DNA of 64,000 nucleotides from Clarkia xantiana subsp. parviflora (taxonomy: Eukaryota; Streptophyta; Magnoliopsida; Myrtales; Onagraceae), in contig JAPTYO010000008.1 in assembly GCA_036873135.1 (NCBI GenBank), positions 44,558,441 to 44,622,440 of the forward strand, given 5' to 3'. The translations under genes and the position numbers were made by a program. Within the stretch, counting starts at the first letter, position 1, and each line of letters begins with the position of its first letter. Below are positions 42,449 to 54,830 of this stretch, in pieces. The notes below the pieces were generated by a model. It did not search any database, was not told the origin of the DNA, and worked only from the letters and a program-made list of their open reading frames with translations.

Positions 42449-43204
42449 TGATGGATATACGCCCAATTTGAACCCATTGACTTCCGAATCATTTTATTTT
42501 GATCACCCCGTTAATGATTGTAAATCGAAACTTCGACCCAAACACCCCGCGGAAACACCAACGGTCCGGACGAGGCCAAAATACTCATCCGGACCGAGGT
42601 AAACTCACCTAGGTGAGGTCGGGTGGCCACACCCGACCTCCCCTAGGGGAGATCGGGTCAGCCAACCCTATCTCCCCTAGGGAGGGGTTGGGTGGCCACA
42701 CCCAACCCCTACCCTTGGGGGTCGGATTTTCCTCCCCCCAAGGGCCCCGACACCATTTTTCTGACTCCCATACTCGGTTTATTTCCGCCAACCTTCTCCG
42801 TGCCTTAAGGTCTTAATTACGTGATTAATGGCTAATTAATTGTGTTTAAAGGCTAACGATGTCATTAAGTCACCTTAATGACACCGTTGCCTATAAATAC
42901 AACTCTTCCACCATTCATTTGAACATCTTGGCAAAGTGCATAATTTAGCTCTGACATCTCTCTAGCTTTATCTCTCTACAAATACTGTACTGACTTAGGC
43001 ATCGGAGAGGGTACATCAAGCACCACCCCCCCTCCGTGCTTGGTATTGCCCCTCTTGCAGGGCGAGAAGAGAAGAGAAGAGAAGGCGAAGGACAGAAAGG
43101 TACGGGCTAGGACGACAAGACTCAGAGCACCGAATCCGCAATATCTCCAGTGAGGAATAAGGTTTAGGTCGACCGCCCGTTGACCTGAAACTTAGAACCT
43201 AACA
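42449..43204 (+). mobile_element. Solo LTR of a third gypsy-like family
   Basis: 756 bp beginning TGATGGATATACG and ending AGAACCTAACA, flanked by cagac (42444-42448) and cggac (43205-43209), one mismatch. TATA box CTATAAATAC at 42891-42900. Part of its 3' half ('gcatcggagaggg' and 'ccctcttgcagg') echoes the Tat-A and Tat-B LTRs, suggesting a related family. With no internal sequence left, it is the product of recombination between two LTRs. Confidence 0.8.
42608..42745. repeat. Palindrome cluster in the solo LTR
   Basis: Four overlapping inverted repeats built on CACCTAGGTG, GGTCGGGTGGCCACACCCGACC-type arms and CCCCTAGGGG lie upstream of the TATA box. They could form several hairpins, or bind dimeric factors, which is inference. 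Confidence 0.7.
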
Positions 43205-43307
43205 CGGACGACTAGTGAGGCATGTGCGAATCATCCGCTGCGTAATTCCGATTACTAGCATGTACCATGGTTTAGTTTCCGTAGTGATTACTCCCCGTAA
43301 TCTAACA

Positions 43308-45417
43308 GTGATATGATAGCATGTGTTAGGAGTTCATGAGTTTGATAAATTGGTGTTCTGAGATTTTAAATTTTCGGATCGAAATTTTCAAAAGGAATTT
43401 TAAAATTTCTAATTTTTATGATTATTGTGGTCCGAAATTTTCATGATGTTCTTGGTTAATTTGATGTTCATGATCTTCAAGAAAATTGTGATATTTATCA
43501 AAATCAAACATTGGATTGTAGTTCTTATTAAAATTTGATCTTCAAATTCGACCACTTGTTCCCAATTACTTGTTTGTGCCGAAATTTTAGGTAAATTACA
43601 AGGTAAAATTTTTAATTTCTTGGTCCCCAAGGCAACAAAAATTTCGGCCATATTATTAAATTTTATTGTTTAGCATATTTTAATTTTTATTCTAGGTAAC
43701 AATATATCTATAATTGGGAACATTATAATAGATTCATATTAATATATAGAAATATATATAACTATCAATATATCTAAGTATTTAATAGGGTTAAAGATAA
43801 TACTGATAGATATTAGTTACCTAAAGATTGAGAAAATATATTGTTAATGTTTGTTTACCTATTTAAGATATTGATAATAAATAATATATATATTTATATT
43901 TGTGTGCCGAAATTTACATATATATATATATTGTTGATTGATTTAGTCTTAAAGATAGAATCTTAGCAATAAATATATATATGTTTATATTACTTCCGAA
44001 ATTTATATATATATTATTAATATTGGATATTATTTTATATAGTTAATGTTACTTGGCGGCCAAGTTAAATATTTTTGGACTTTAAAACCCTACTTGGGCC
44101 ACAAGTAAACATTTCGGCCCAACCTTTTAAATTTTAATTATTGGGCCGGTTCAGTATGTCAAACCGGGACGAATTTAAATTGAACCGGATTTTCTCAATC
44201 GGTTCGACCTAGTCGGGCCGGGTCGGACCGGGGTAACTAAGTGAATCTAACTGAACCAATTTTTGTGTGATGAACCGAACCGAACCCTATTTTATTGGAC
44301 CGGTTCGGACCGAACCAGATTTTAAATTTAAAACCGCCCCAAACCGGATTTTACCGGACCGAACCGAACCGGATTTACCGAATCGAACCGTATTTTCTGG
44401 ACCGAACCTAACCAAAACGAACCGAAATTGACTGAAACAAACCGTGCTTTTAAAACCAAATTCAAGTTAATTAAAATAGGGAGGTCAAGTTTTAAAATCC
44501 AAATGTTTTTCGAACCTTAAAATGGCCTACACAGTGCTCATAAGGTTGCTAACATTTATGCCTTGTTTCGATTATGGGGATGGATCTCGGAGATACATGT
44601 TTTTGGGACTGGTTAAATTAGTGGGCTGAATTTCAATTATTTATTATTCAATATATATTTATGCATGATTAGAACTGTAATCTTGACTGAGTCAAGCTAG
44701 CTCGATATTACATGTTGTGGGCGGAGCCCTGGTTAAATATATGGTATGCGCACTAGGATAGACATGTTGTGAGAGTTGAAAATCCTTAAGATTCATGTCT
44801 AGAAGTTTCCGAAATTGAATATAAGCATGAATTGCAAATTAGCCCCTATTCTTTAAAATAATTTTAAAATCGAAAACAAGTTGCCAAATAAGTATGATGG
44901 ATGTGAATGATACATGTTGACATGTATGCTAGAATGTTGAGGATGAAGTTTCATTTGATAATTTACTTGGAAGTAGAATTATGTATGCAAGCATGAGTTC
45001 CTCGGAACATTAGACGCATGACGCGTAAGTATGAGTGTGGTTCGCATGATGAATATTACTGGCATATGATAATTTACACGGATAGTAGAATTATGTATGC
45101 ATGAGTGAATTCATCGGAACGATTTTCCAAAACAAAAGTGCGTTGTGAAAGTCAAGATCGGGTATGCTTGTTTTAAAATTCCCATTCCGATAATTTGCGA
45201 TTAAAACAATTTAAGAGACTGATCTATTGGATAGAAGAGGAAGGTAATATGAACTCTTTCACAACCATCTTCCATTGGTTTACTGGTGGTCGGTTGGTTT
45301 AGATGACTGATGAATCATTATTTGTCGGATTCCATATTAATAGATATTTGATGTATGCAATTCTTTCTCAATATGTTATTGTCTCCCTGATTATGCGTGA
45401 TCATCGATGTGTTAGTC
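43308..45417 (+). other. Cop3 leader
   Basis: 2.1 kb between LTR and gag. AT-rich first half (TATATA runs 43730-44040), then a block of ACCGAACCGG-type motifs (44150-44460), then sequence matching Cop2 14050-14960. No gene. Confidence 0.65.
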
Positions 45418-46290
45418 ATGGCTGCGATCAACAATGTTATCTCCCAAATGAATAAGGGGGTGAGATTGATAAACAACAATTATAAGATCTAGAATAAGCG
45501 CGCAATGATGGTAATCACTGAAATGAAAGGTTTGGAGCATTTGACTTCGAAGAAAGTCAAGCCGGAGGGAGACCTCACGGACGAACTGAAGAAATTCCAT
45601 GATGAATGGGATACAAAGGACCAGGAAATTCGTTCCGCCTTGTTGTCCATGCTTGAGGATGACATACTCTATGGATATGATCACTATGAGTCTGCCATGG
45701 ACCTGTGGGACGGTCTTAAGGCAGGGTTTGGTGTTTACACCACAGCCCAGAAACGGTCGTTAAACATCGCTTTAGACTCATACAAGATGAATCGCAAGCA
45801 CACAATGAAGGATCATATTAGACATATGTCTAACATGCTTGCTAAACTTAAGGAGGCAGGAGAAATCCTGACCGACGAGCAGAAGGTCCAATGCATGATC
45901 CGATCCTTGACTGACTCTTGGAATAGCATGAAAATGCACCTTATCCATGCCACTCAACTGGATGACCTCGAGAAAGTGCGAGTTCATCTCGAGCTGGAAG
46001 AGGATCGTCTCAAGGCTGAAAAGCCGAAAGCGGAAATGCATCTTGCATCCTCGCATCCAGCTGAGCAAAAGGTTAAGTGCAAGAGTAAAGGCAAGGGACT
46101 TCAGTTTAAGGCTAATAAACCTTTAGCTCCAAAACCTCAGAAGAAGTTCAAACGAAAGAAATTCGGAGGCAAGAAAAGGCAGGCAAAACAGACACGCGGA
46201 GAGGAAACTCGAACGTGTTTTAGGTGTGGCGTTAAAGGACACGTTGCTATTGCCTGCAAAAATCCTCCCAAGGTACATGTTGAAGTATAA
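45418..46290 (+). pseudogene. Cop3 gag (copia, UBN2-type)
   Basis: Copia capsid/nucleocapsid protein. The ATG at 45418 (MAAINNVISQ) begins a frame that meets TAG at 45490-45492 at codon 25, in place of a probable TGG. The rest is open to 46290. The UBN2-type helical domain spans about 45505-46020 (MKGLEHLTSKK ... LELEEDRLK). It is followed by a Lys-rich linker and the zinc knuckle CFRCGVKGHVAIAC (CX2CX4HX4C, about 46216-46257). Only one lesion is seen. Cop1 and Cop2 have an unrelated block at this place. Confidence 0.87.
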
Positions 46291-48150
46291 TGATAACCTC
46301 ATAAGTTCTTCTAGGACTCCTTTTACTCGAGAGTAATTCAATTTGTCTTTATGGATTACAAAAGCGAGAAGGAGAACAAGCACAAACCTGAGGAACTTGC
46401 CTCGAAGATATAAAGATTGAATGAAAGACTTTATCTTTATTTGCTTTGCTAAATGAACCTCTTCTTGACTTTCAGTATAAGATACATGATGTTAATAATG
46501 TTCCTTGAAATATAGGAAACATTTTTTTTTAGCACGTAACAAATGCTCGGTCATCGTATTGATTACCATTCCTCAAGCTATTCGATCCTTTTAATTAGCT
46601 GTTTGATCCATTGCTTATATATATTACTTATATATTTCTTTATAGATTACTCCATTAAATGAAAAAACTGTCATGATGATCATGTTTGAAACCGATTGAA
46701 TTAAATTCAGAAATGAAACGATTTAACCAGGGTTAAAAAACTAGGATAAGTTGCGACTCGTGCAAGTGAACCTCGATAGACGGAACATATCGTTTCATAA
46801 CATGAGTTTAATAATGAAGTGTTAAAATGATTAGGTTCTGAATTTTCGTTTGCACTCCTTCAGAAATGACTTGTTGATGACATTTACATCGGTATGAAGT
46901 AGGCTACGTAAGCTACCGCGACCTTGTAAAAGTATCAACTGGCGCATAAGGTGAAAACCTAAAATGCTCAGTTCGGAGATGGGAAAAAATCTCTGAGATA
47001 AGTCGGCAAACGAAGAATGATGAAGCCGGTAAAACGATTTTCCTTCCAAACGCCTTGAACGAAAATTCATGCTAGGCATTCAAATCAAATAACACACACT
47101 TCAATAGACACGGTTCAGAAACATAATGTTAGAGTCAATCTATCATGCGTTCCCAATGGGATGAAAGAATATGACTCACATGTATGTAAACTATGTTCCA
47201 ATGAATCGGTAATACACGCCGCCATTAAGAGCTAAAGGATGATGATGAGTTAAATTATATCATCATGCGGCATTAAAATGCGCATTGAACACGTATTTAG
47301 GACAAGAGTTCAATTCATACTCTTAGAAAATACATGTTTAAAGCTTGATGTAAATGGTTCCTTGGTCGAACATGAGACATTACATCACTAAGAGGGCGAA
47401 TTTTCCAAATGCATGGACAGTTTCAAAATAACGTAGTCTTGATCAAAACGGAGCAGGATATCGCTGACAATCAAGTCCCATTTAATTCGAGTGGGAGAGA
47501 GATTTGAACCAGCAACTCAAGTGAATGACATGGTAAATGAGAATGGGAACATTTTCATAATGAATCTAGTGGGAGGAATAAACCCTACCACACGAAATCA
47601 CTGTTGATGTTGAGACGAATCAAGTTGAACCTGATAGTCAAATTAATAAACCATGAATGCTACAACTACCTATACTACCCATTGTTTCCAGTGAGAGTGA
47701 TCCGACCATACTTGGTTCCAGATGCTAGTGATCAAGGAATGCATCTCAGAAATAAAACCCCGAGACCAAGAGGTTGTCAAAGGAAAATTGTAGGTCAAGG
47801 TTACAGCACTGCTCCTGTTCCCAAAGGAAACGATGCTTCGATAAGAAGCATTGTTCCGAGTGGGAGGATTGTTCCCAATAGAAATGATGCTACGATAAGA
47901 AGCGTTATTCTAAGTGGGAGAAAAGATCAGACTAATAGATGGGACTCGTAATGCCTAGACAAAAGTCAAAGGCATCGAACTTCTCTCAAGAAGTATCCCA
48001 TTGAGATATGTGAAAGCCTCACTCAAACTGTTGGCAAGCATAGGAAAGACCTCAAGTGGAGAAATGGAGGAAAATAATAAATGAGTGAGATCGCCTAAAT
48101 GAAAGCCATTATAGTCAATAGTTGATTTACCTACTAACCACGAGGGCATA
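46291..48150 (+). pseudogene. Cop3 degenerate protease/integrase region
   Basis: No intact frame. 46640-47100 matches Cop2 27840-28130 plus 33905-34060. The linker before reverse transcriptase reads in pieces (SDQGMHLRNKTPRPRG, about 47730-47780). Neither a protease DSGA motif nor an integrase zinc finger or DDE core can be recognised, so those domains are deleted or decayed past reading. Confidence 0.55.
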
Positions 48151-49567
48151 AGGATAAGGCGAGCCCTGAAAGAAGGCTCACTAGTGATAGAAAAGGTCGA
48201 AAAACCCGACTTATTGCGAAAGGACTTACCCAATTTCACGGAGTGGACTTTGACAAGACGAACTCACTGACTGTGCGTAAAACCACGGTTAGGGCCATTT
48301 ATGGTCCTGGTCGCAAGTCTCGATTTAGCTGCACCAAATAGATGTTAAGACCGCATTCCTCCACGGAAACCTGGAGGAAGAGATCTACATGGAGAAACAT
48401 GAGGGTTTCATTACTCCTGGTAACGAACATAAAGTTTGTAAACTCCACAAGTCCATCCACAGTCTTAAACAGTTGTCACGGCAATGGTACCGCAGATTCC
48501 ACGAGGAAATCGTAGGAAACAGATTCGTGAATCTTCACGGATCCGTGCGCGTATTATAAGACCTCCGGGTCCAAGTATGCATCTTAACCTTATACGTGGA
48601 CGACATACTCATTGCTGCAAATTACGTGAGTTTCATGAATATGTCAAAGTCCTGGTTAGCATCTGTATTTGAGATGAAAGACATGGGAGAAGCCACGTAT
48701 ATCTTAAGCATTAAGATTGCTATAGATCGGGCTTCCCAGAAATTGTGGCTGTCTCAAGAAGCCTATATCAACAAGCTGTTGAAAATTTCAGATTACAGGA
48801 TGCCAAACCCGTGGATACGCCGGTGGTGTTTGGGTGCGCACTGTCAAAATGTGACGGCCCCAAGAAATTGGCGGAGCGTGAACAGATGAAGGGTGTAGAG
48901 TATTTAAGCATGGTTGGTAGTTTGATGTACGTCATGCAATGCAACCGTCTGAATATCTGTTACGCCGTTTGCCTAGTAGCACGTTTCCAATCATATCCCG
49001 GCTATCAACATTTAAAGGCTGTAAAACGAATAATTCGTTATCCTAAAGGTACTGCCGACTATGCGCTGTGCTATGAGCGCGTGGAGTTAGAATTAACCGT
49101 TTATAGTGACGCCGACCATGGTGGCGATCCGGATGATTGTAAGTCCACCACAAGAGGAGTGTTTCTCCTTGCTAAAGCCGCAATTTCATGGACGAGTAAG
49201 AAGCATAACCTGTGTCGCGCTGTCAACGATGGAATCAGAATTCGTAGCCCTCTCTAAGAATGCACAGGAAGCAGTCTGGCTGAAAAGGCTTCTTACTGCG
49301 CAGCTTGATGGTAATGTCGGGAGTAAACCTGTGAAGGTGTTCTCTGACAGTCAGGCAGCCATTGCGGCAGTAAAGAATCTGAAGTACCATAGTAGGACCA
49401 AACAGATTGATGTGAAATATTTTTATGCTAAATCTGTGATAGAAGACAATATAATCACTATGGAATACTTGTCCCCCGATAATATGATTGCGGACCCATT
49501 AACTAAACCACTATGCAGGGAGATATTCGAAATGCATGTAAAATTGCTTGGAATGCGTAGGGTTTAG
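48151..49567 (+). pseudogene. Cop3 reverse transcriptase and RNase H, decayed
   Basis: Reverse transcriptase pieces (FHGNLEEEIYMEKHEGF near 48360-48410), the active-site segment VDDILIAAN (~48597), and SVFEMKDMGEATYILSIKIA. A frameshift near 48800 leads to KPVDTPVVFGCALSKCDGP, the connection region and RNase H start (YSDADHGGDPDDCKST, ~49100). Another frameshift near 49205 leads to ALSTMESEFVALSKNAQEAVWLKRL, KVFSDSQAAIAAVKN and MIADPLTKP, ending at 49567. This is the best-preserved pol end of the three family members. Confidence 0.88.
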
Positions 49568-50700
49568 TAGTGGCATGTATCTGTGATAACATTTTGATAA
49601 TTGGAAGTTACATTTTTGAAACGAAAGAATTGCAATTGTGTTTATGATCTATCGACATCATAATGTTTTGATTACATCTAATTTTTTATCTATAAACTGA
49701 GTCGTAGGAGGACACAATCCTCTGCCAAAATTATGTCGAATGTGGGCCTTACCTCGTCACACGGGTACGGTTGTCTTGCGGTGGAGGGAGGATTCTACTA
49801 TGCAAGGTTGGCTAAGAATCAGGGCGATAAACCTGATTACGCAGAATGATTATCTAAGTGTCGAAGTAACTCGACATGATCTTCCTTTTGCAGATCGCCG
49901 TGATGAACTTAGTTCGTCATTATTCCACATTCTGGGCCAGATGAGAATTTGTGATAGCATGATTGACATATCCCATCCCTGTTGACCCAAAAGGTTCAGG
50001 TATGTTATCAACATGTGCTTCATACTACGCGTGCCACATTCGACCACGGGGTCACAGCTCGGTTTTGCTAGGAAAGAATCCTCGTGATTCTGGCGGGCAC
50101 AAACTTCTTCACCTCAAGCGTGTGATTGATCCCCGGAGCCTTATGAAGAGGCACCCGAAGTATCCTCATGGACTCAGAACTCATACCTAAGGTCAGGCTC
50201 AATGCTCGCTTCCCGGCGTACGAGCGTAGTGCTGAACAAAAAGGCCCAGTGACCACGTCTTTGGAAACCGGTTGGGTTTGACTAAGGGTATGAGCGATCG
50301 GGATGGTCAAGTTCACCTGTAATTCATCGACTCTTGTATTCACTAGGTGGCCACCAACCGTATATTAGTTGAAGGTTGTAAATACTTGTACAGATGCCTT
50401 GGAGAAGTATTCCTATGTGGAAACTAGGAAATTGGAGAATTATTAGTTAACCTAGGATACAACACGGCACCATATAAATGTTGTTTATAACAGGTTGATT
50501 GGAGAAAGGGAATCAACGTTCCGCGGGCGCTACAACACTCCTAACAGATGAGTAGCATGATGCCATCGTGTGCGCCGGTCGCACGACAAACCTCGTATGA
50601 ACTATTCGGAAGCAAAGACCAGGTTGAAGGAGTGAAATGTTGATGCAGATTTAGACGACAATACATTAGCAGGCACCCTCCCATTCCGGCGAGTGGGAGC
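49568..50700 (+). other. Cop3 3' untranslated region
   Basis: No gene. The counterpart of Cop2 36541-37669, ending in GAGTGGGAGC before the LTR at 50701, the likely polypurine tract. Confidence 0.7.
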
Positions 50701-50780
50701 TGTGAGCATACGGTGATGGGCGCCGTAAATGGAAGCCCATTATATGTATAGTTTACCTAAGTTAATTGTGTAAACGTTAC
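50701..50780 (+). repeat. Cop3 3' LTR, first part
   Basis: TGTGAGCATACGGTGATGGG matches the LTR start of Cop2. It is cut at 50780 by Tat-B and resumes at 61580. Confidence 0.85.
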
Positions 50781-51460
50781 TGATGGGTTTCGATATAGCC
50801 GTTAGGCCCATTAACAATGACTAAACGGCGAAGTAGGCCCACTGGGCCCCAAAAGAGGCTTAGAAGACCAATACGAGGGGTCCCGACAAAGTCGGTCCCG
50901 ACATATGAGCTGAACGCTCCCGATGATATGCCTTTAAGTAGGCCCCGATGATATGCCTTTGAGTAGGCCCCGATGATATGCCTTCGAGTAGGCCCCGATA
51001 CTAAATCCCTGAGAATGCTGGCCCTGTCCCGATGACGAGGGGCCCCGAGCGGTGTCCAAAGGAGATAACTCTGGAGTCCCCGACATCCGTCGGGACTTGC
51101 CACCAGAGAATGAGGCCGAGAAACATGCCCGCTATCAACATAGTGGGGAAGTGGTCTGAAAAGACGGAACGTGGGAAAGTGGCCGAGATAAACGGAACGT
51201 GGGCTAACTGCCCCCAGCAGTTATCGCAACAGGTAACTGGGGTAACTCCTCCCCTATATAAAGGAAGGAGTTACCTCAGGATTGATATGTTCATACACTG
51301 ACATACTGATACTTGCTTTCCCACATCGGGATACTCATTTAAGCATCAGAGAGGGATTCTGGGTCACCGCCTGGTCTATCCCCTTCTTGTAGGATTACTT
51401 TGAGCGAAGGGGTTCGGACTTCCGTCAAGAACGTACCGGAGTTCCAACCGTGATCCAACA
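50781..51460 (+). repeat. Tat-B 5' LTR
   Basis: 680 bp, TGATGGGTTTCG ... GATCCAACA. It contains three tandem copies of a 26-bp unit 'ccccgatgatatgcctttgagtagg' (about 50920-51000). TATA box TATATAAA at 51255-51262. Confidence 0.92.
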
Positions 51461-51479
51461 TTGGCGCCGTCTGTGGGAA
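51461..51479 (+). promoter_or_regulatory. Tat-B primer-binding site
   Basis: TGGCGCCGT (51462-51470) directly after the LTR, the same site as in Tat-A. Confidence 0.75.
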
Positions 51480-51497
51480 TCGTAACAAAAAGCAAAA

Positions 51498-53160
51498 ATG
51501 GCTTCTACCCGATCGATGGATGGCAAGCAAAAGAAGAGACAAGGACAATCCGGCAGTTCCCGTCACCCTGCTGGAACTCTGAATTCAGGGCCGCCGGAGC
51601 GCACTGTTGATCGGAATGATCCTCCCCCTGCTGTTTCCCAAACAAGGGGGCATCATGATGATCGCGAAGATTCCATTCAAAACTCGTCGGAGAGCCGGGA
51701 AGAAATCCCGAGGAGGGACCAGGATGCACATGCAAAGCCGGACTTCGTAAAGGCTGTGATGGATGCCATGCCAATATTTTTGGAAGCTATGGAGGCTCTC
51801 CTGGACCGAAGGGAGGCCGCCAAGAAGAAAGAGGAGGAGTTGCCTCGGCCTCCGTCGATGGAGAATCGGGACAGGCAGGAGGCCCAACCCGAGCACCAGG
51901 ACAAGGGCAAGGAGCCCGCTCAGTCGGAGCAGTTCGTGATTGATGGGCCTGGACTGGTACAACATAGGACCATCCCTCTTATTGGTCCTATCACCCCCGA
52001 CCAGGTGGTAAAGATTGTGAACATCTGTATGGGAGACCAGAATAAGATGATGTCGAAGTTGAGGGATCGATCCACTCATCCCTTTTTTCCCGATTGGTGA
52101 ACACCACTGCTCCGCCAGGGCTTGGTATCCCGACAATCAAGGAGTATGATGGCGAAGGACATCCAGTTCGCCATGTCCAGAAGCATGTCATGGCTTGTCT
52201 AGGCAGAGCCCCGAATGACGACAAAGTGTGCGTTCTGTTCCCGGGTACACTTGGTGAAAGAGCCCTGACGTGGTTCTTCAGCCTCCCTCCAGGGTGCATC
52301 TCTACCTGGACCCAGATGCATGATCGGTTCATCCAGCAATACCAGGGCCGTCGGCGTCTCCTGAAAAGCGCGAGGTCCCTGGCTGAGGTGGTACAGAGGC
52401 CCGACGAGTCTCTGGCACATTACTACCAGAGGTACACTGCCAGCGTGGCCGAGATTAATGAAGAAATGTCGGAGGGAGAGACCATCCGCACCTTCATTCG
52501 GAACCTAACAGCACCATATGGTTCCGACCTGATGCACAACGTGGCTGAGAAGGCTGTGTGGAACATGGAAACGTTGCAGAAGAGGGTGAAGCAACAAATC
52601 GACGTACAGGAATCGAAGATAGCTGCCAGAGACCTTGACCCTCCGAAATCAAACAAGGGGAAGCAGTCGTCCAAACCCTCGGACGATAGGAGGAAAGATA
52701 AACCCGAGAGCAGTCGGGGTCGAGGCCGTCCCGATTGGAGGGAAGAAAAGCTTCCCCCGAAGTCGGACAAGCGGGAGGACCATTACACTCCTCTCATTTG
52801 TTCCATGGGTGATGTGTTTGCGGTGATGGACCGACAGGGTATCACCAGGTACCCCCCGAAGAAGGATGGAGAGTTCATGGGAGCTCGCACCGATCATTTT
52901 TGTCGTTTCCATCGTGCCAGCGGTCATGACACTAACCATTTTCGGGAGTTGAAGAAGGAGATTGAGAAGCTGATCCAGAAGGGAAAGCTCAAGGAATTTG
53001 TGGCTGGGCGACGGAGTCAATCCCGTTCCCGGTCCCGATCGCGGTCCCGTTCCCGATCCCGTGGTCGATCCCCGAAGAAGGATAAGCCCGAGTCTTCCAA
53101 TGCCCGCAAGGAGAAGCGGGGGACCATTAATGTGATTCACGGGGGACTTGCTGCGGGAGG
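51498..53160 (+). pseudogene. Tat-B gag with zinc knuckle-like region and Arg-Ser repeat
   Basis: ATG at 51498 (MASTRSMDGK). The N-terminal half is open to 52088, where a one-base loss shifts the frame. The gag domain then continues from 52094 (GLGIPTIKEYDGEGHP, WFFSLPPGC, IQQYQGRRR). The knuckle region reads FCRFHRASGHDTNHF (about 52897-52941): the last zinc-binding Cys of Tat-A is Phe here, and a TGT-to-TTT change would weaken zinc binding. A shorter Arg-Ser tract with RGRSPKK follows (about 53020-53080). Confidence 0.87.
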
Positions 53161-53860
53161 AGACACCACGGCATCTCGGGAGGTCTATGCTTCTCGGATT
53201 CCCATTGCTGTGGTGCTGGGCAAGAGGGCCCGAAATTAGACTCCGAAAGAAGAAATGGTGATTCCCTTCTCAGCGGAGGACCTGATAGGTGTTGAGACCC
53301 CGCACGATGATGCTTTGGTCGTGACCCTGAACGTGGATGGGTACGAGATGAAGCGAATCCTGATTGATGGAGGGAGCTCCTCCGATATTCTGTTCATGGA
53401 TGCACTGGAGGCCATGGGAAAAACCAAGAAGGACTTGAAGCGTGCGGACTTCCCGATGGTCGGATTTTCTGGGTCTACCTCTTACTCGGTGGGGATGATT
53501 ACCTTACCGGTTGAGTTCGGTAGTGGCTGGAAGTCGAGAAGAGGAATGTGGAGTTCGTGGTGGTCGAGTCTGCGGGGACCTACAACGCCATTATCGGGAG
53601 GACTACCATCAACCCGCTGGGGGCAGTTGCCTCAACTGTCCATCAGAAGCTGAAGTTCCCGACTGACCACGGAATCAGGGAGGTCCAGGGCGATCAGATA
53701 GACTCCAGGAAGTGCTACGTCAACGCCACTCGAAGGAGGAATCGGGAGGCTATGACTGTTTTCCAGACTGATGCTGATCCCCGAGAGGAGTTTGGGCGTC
53801 CCGCCCCGATGGAGGATTTGAAGGAGATCGAGATCGATGGACCTCAAAGAAAGGTGAAAA
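53161..53860 (+). pseudogene. Tat-B protease domain
   Basis: Contains the active site ILIDGGSSSD (about 53358-53387) with the catalytic Asp kept. TAG at 53237-53239 stands in place of a Trp codon upstream of it, and a one-base loss near 53543 moves the frame inside the flap-to-C-terminal part. After that the reading continues with TYNAIIGRTTINP. Confidence 0.85.
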
Positions 53861-54830
53861 TCGGGTCCGCTCTGTCGGAGGAGACGACCCGAGAACTTGT
53901 TGATTTGTTGAAGGAGTTTAAGGAGCTATTTGTCTGGTCCCCGTGCGACATGCCAGGAATCAGCCCCGATGTGATTACTCATGAGCTGAAGATTGACCCC
54001 GCGATCAAGCCGGTTACACAGAGAAGGCGCCCGATGGGTGCCGACAAGAAGATCGCGATCCAGCAAGAGGTGGGCAGGTTGCTCGATGCTGGATTTATTA
54101 AGGAGCTCCGATTCCAGACCTGGGTCGCAAACCCAGTCCTGGTAAATAAGAGCAATGACAAGTGGCGGATGTGTGTTGATTTCCGCGACCTGAACAAAGC
54201 ATGCCCGAAAGATTGTTATCCGCTCCCGAGGATCGACCAGCTGGTGGATGCCACATCGGGACATGAGTTGCTACAATCAGATCAAGATGTCCAAGGAGGA
54301 TGCCCCACACACCGCTTTTTATGCTGATAGTGACATCTATCACTATGATGTCATGCCTTTTGGACTGATCAATGCAGGTGCAACTTATCAGAGGATGGTG
54401 AACAAGCTGTTCGGAGATATGCTAGGAAAAACGATGGAGGCCTATGTGGACGACATGCTGGTGAAGTCCCGACAGGCCAAGGATCGTGTTCACAACCTAG
54501 CCACAGCGTTTGAGTGGATGAGGCTTCATCAAGTTCGCTTGAACCCGAACAATTGTGCCTTCGGAGTGCACTCAGGGAAGTTTCTGGGCTTCATGGTGAG
54601 CCAGAGGGGAATCGAGGTGAACCCTGAGAAGCTGAAGGCAATCGAGGAGATGAAGTCCCCGACGAACCATCGGGAGGTGCAGGTGCTGAATGGTCGATTG
54701 GCCGCGATGAATCGCTTCCTGTCCAAGGCAAGTGATCGATCCATGCCGTTCTTTGAAGTGGTGAGGGCCAACAAGAAGTTTGAATGGACTGCCAAGTGCG
54801 AGGAGGCGTTCCAGGCACTCAAGCAGCACC
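53861..54830 (+). pseudogene. Tat-B reverse transcriptase lacking the first catalytic motif
   Basis: CVDFRDLNKACPKD (~54172) is present. A deletion of about 26 bp near 54268-54275 removes the FMDAYSG motif, which carries the first catalytic Asp, and shifts the frame. The reading resumes with YNQIKMSKEDAPH, MPFGLINAG (~54352), YVDDMLVKS (~54448) and the connection domain. The segment before the thumb (ADKKIAIQQEVGRLL) is normal, unlike Tat-A with its duplication. Confidence 0.87.

Larger units (their letters stand above)
41951..43307 (+). repeat. Cop3 5' LTR, interrupted by a solo LTR
   Basis: 41951-42448 and 43210-43307 together match the Cop2 LTR (about 600 bp). It ends CCGTAATCTAACA. The primer site after it reads GTGATATGATAGC, a mutated form of the expected GTGGTATCAGAGC. 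Confidence 0.82.
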
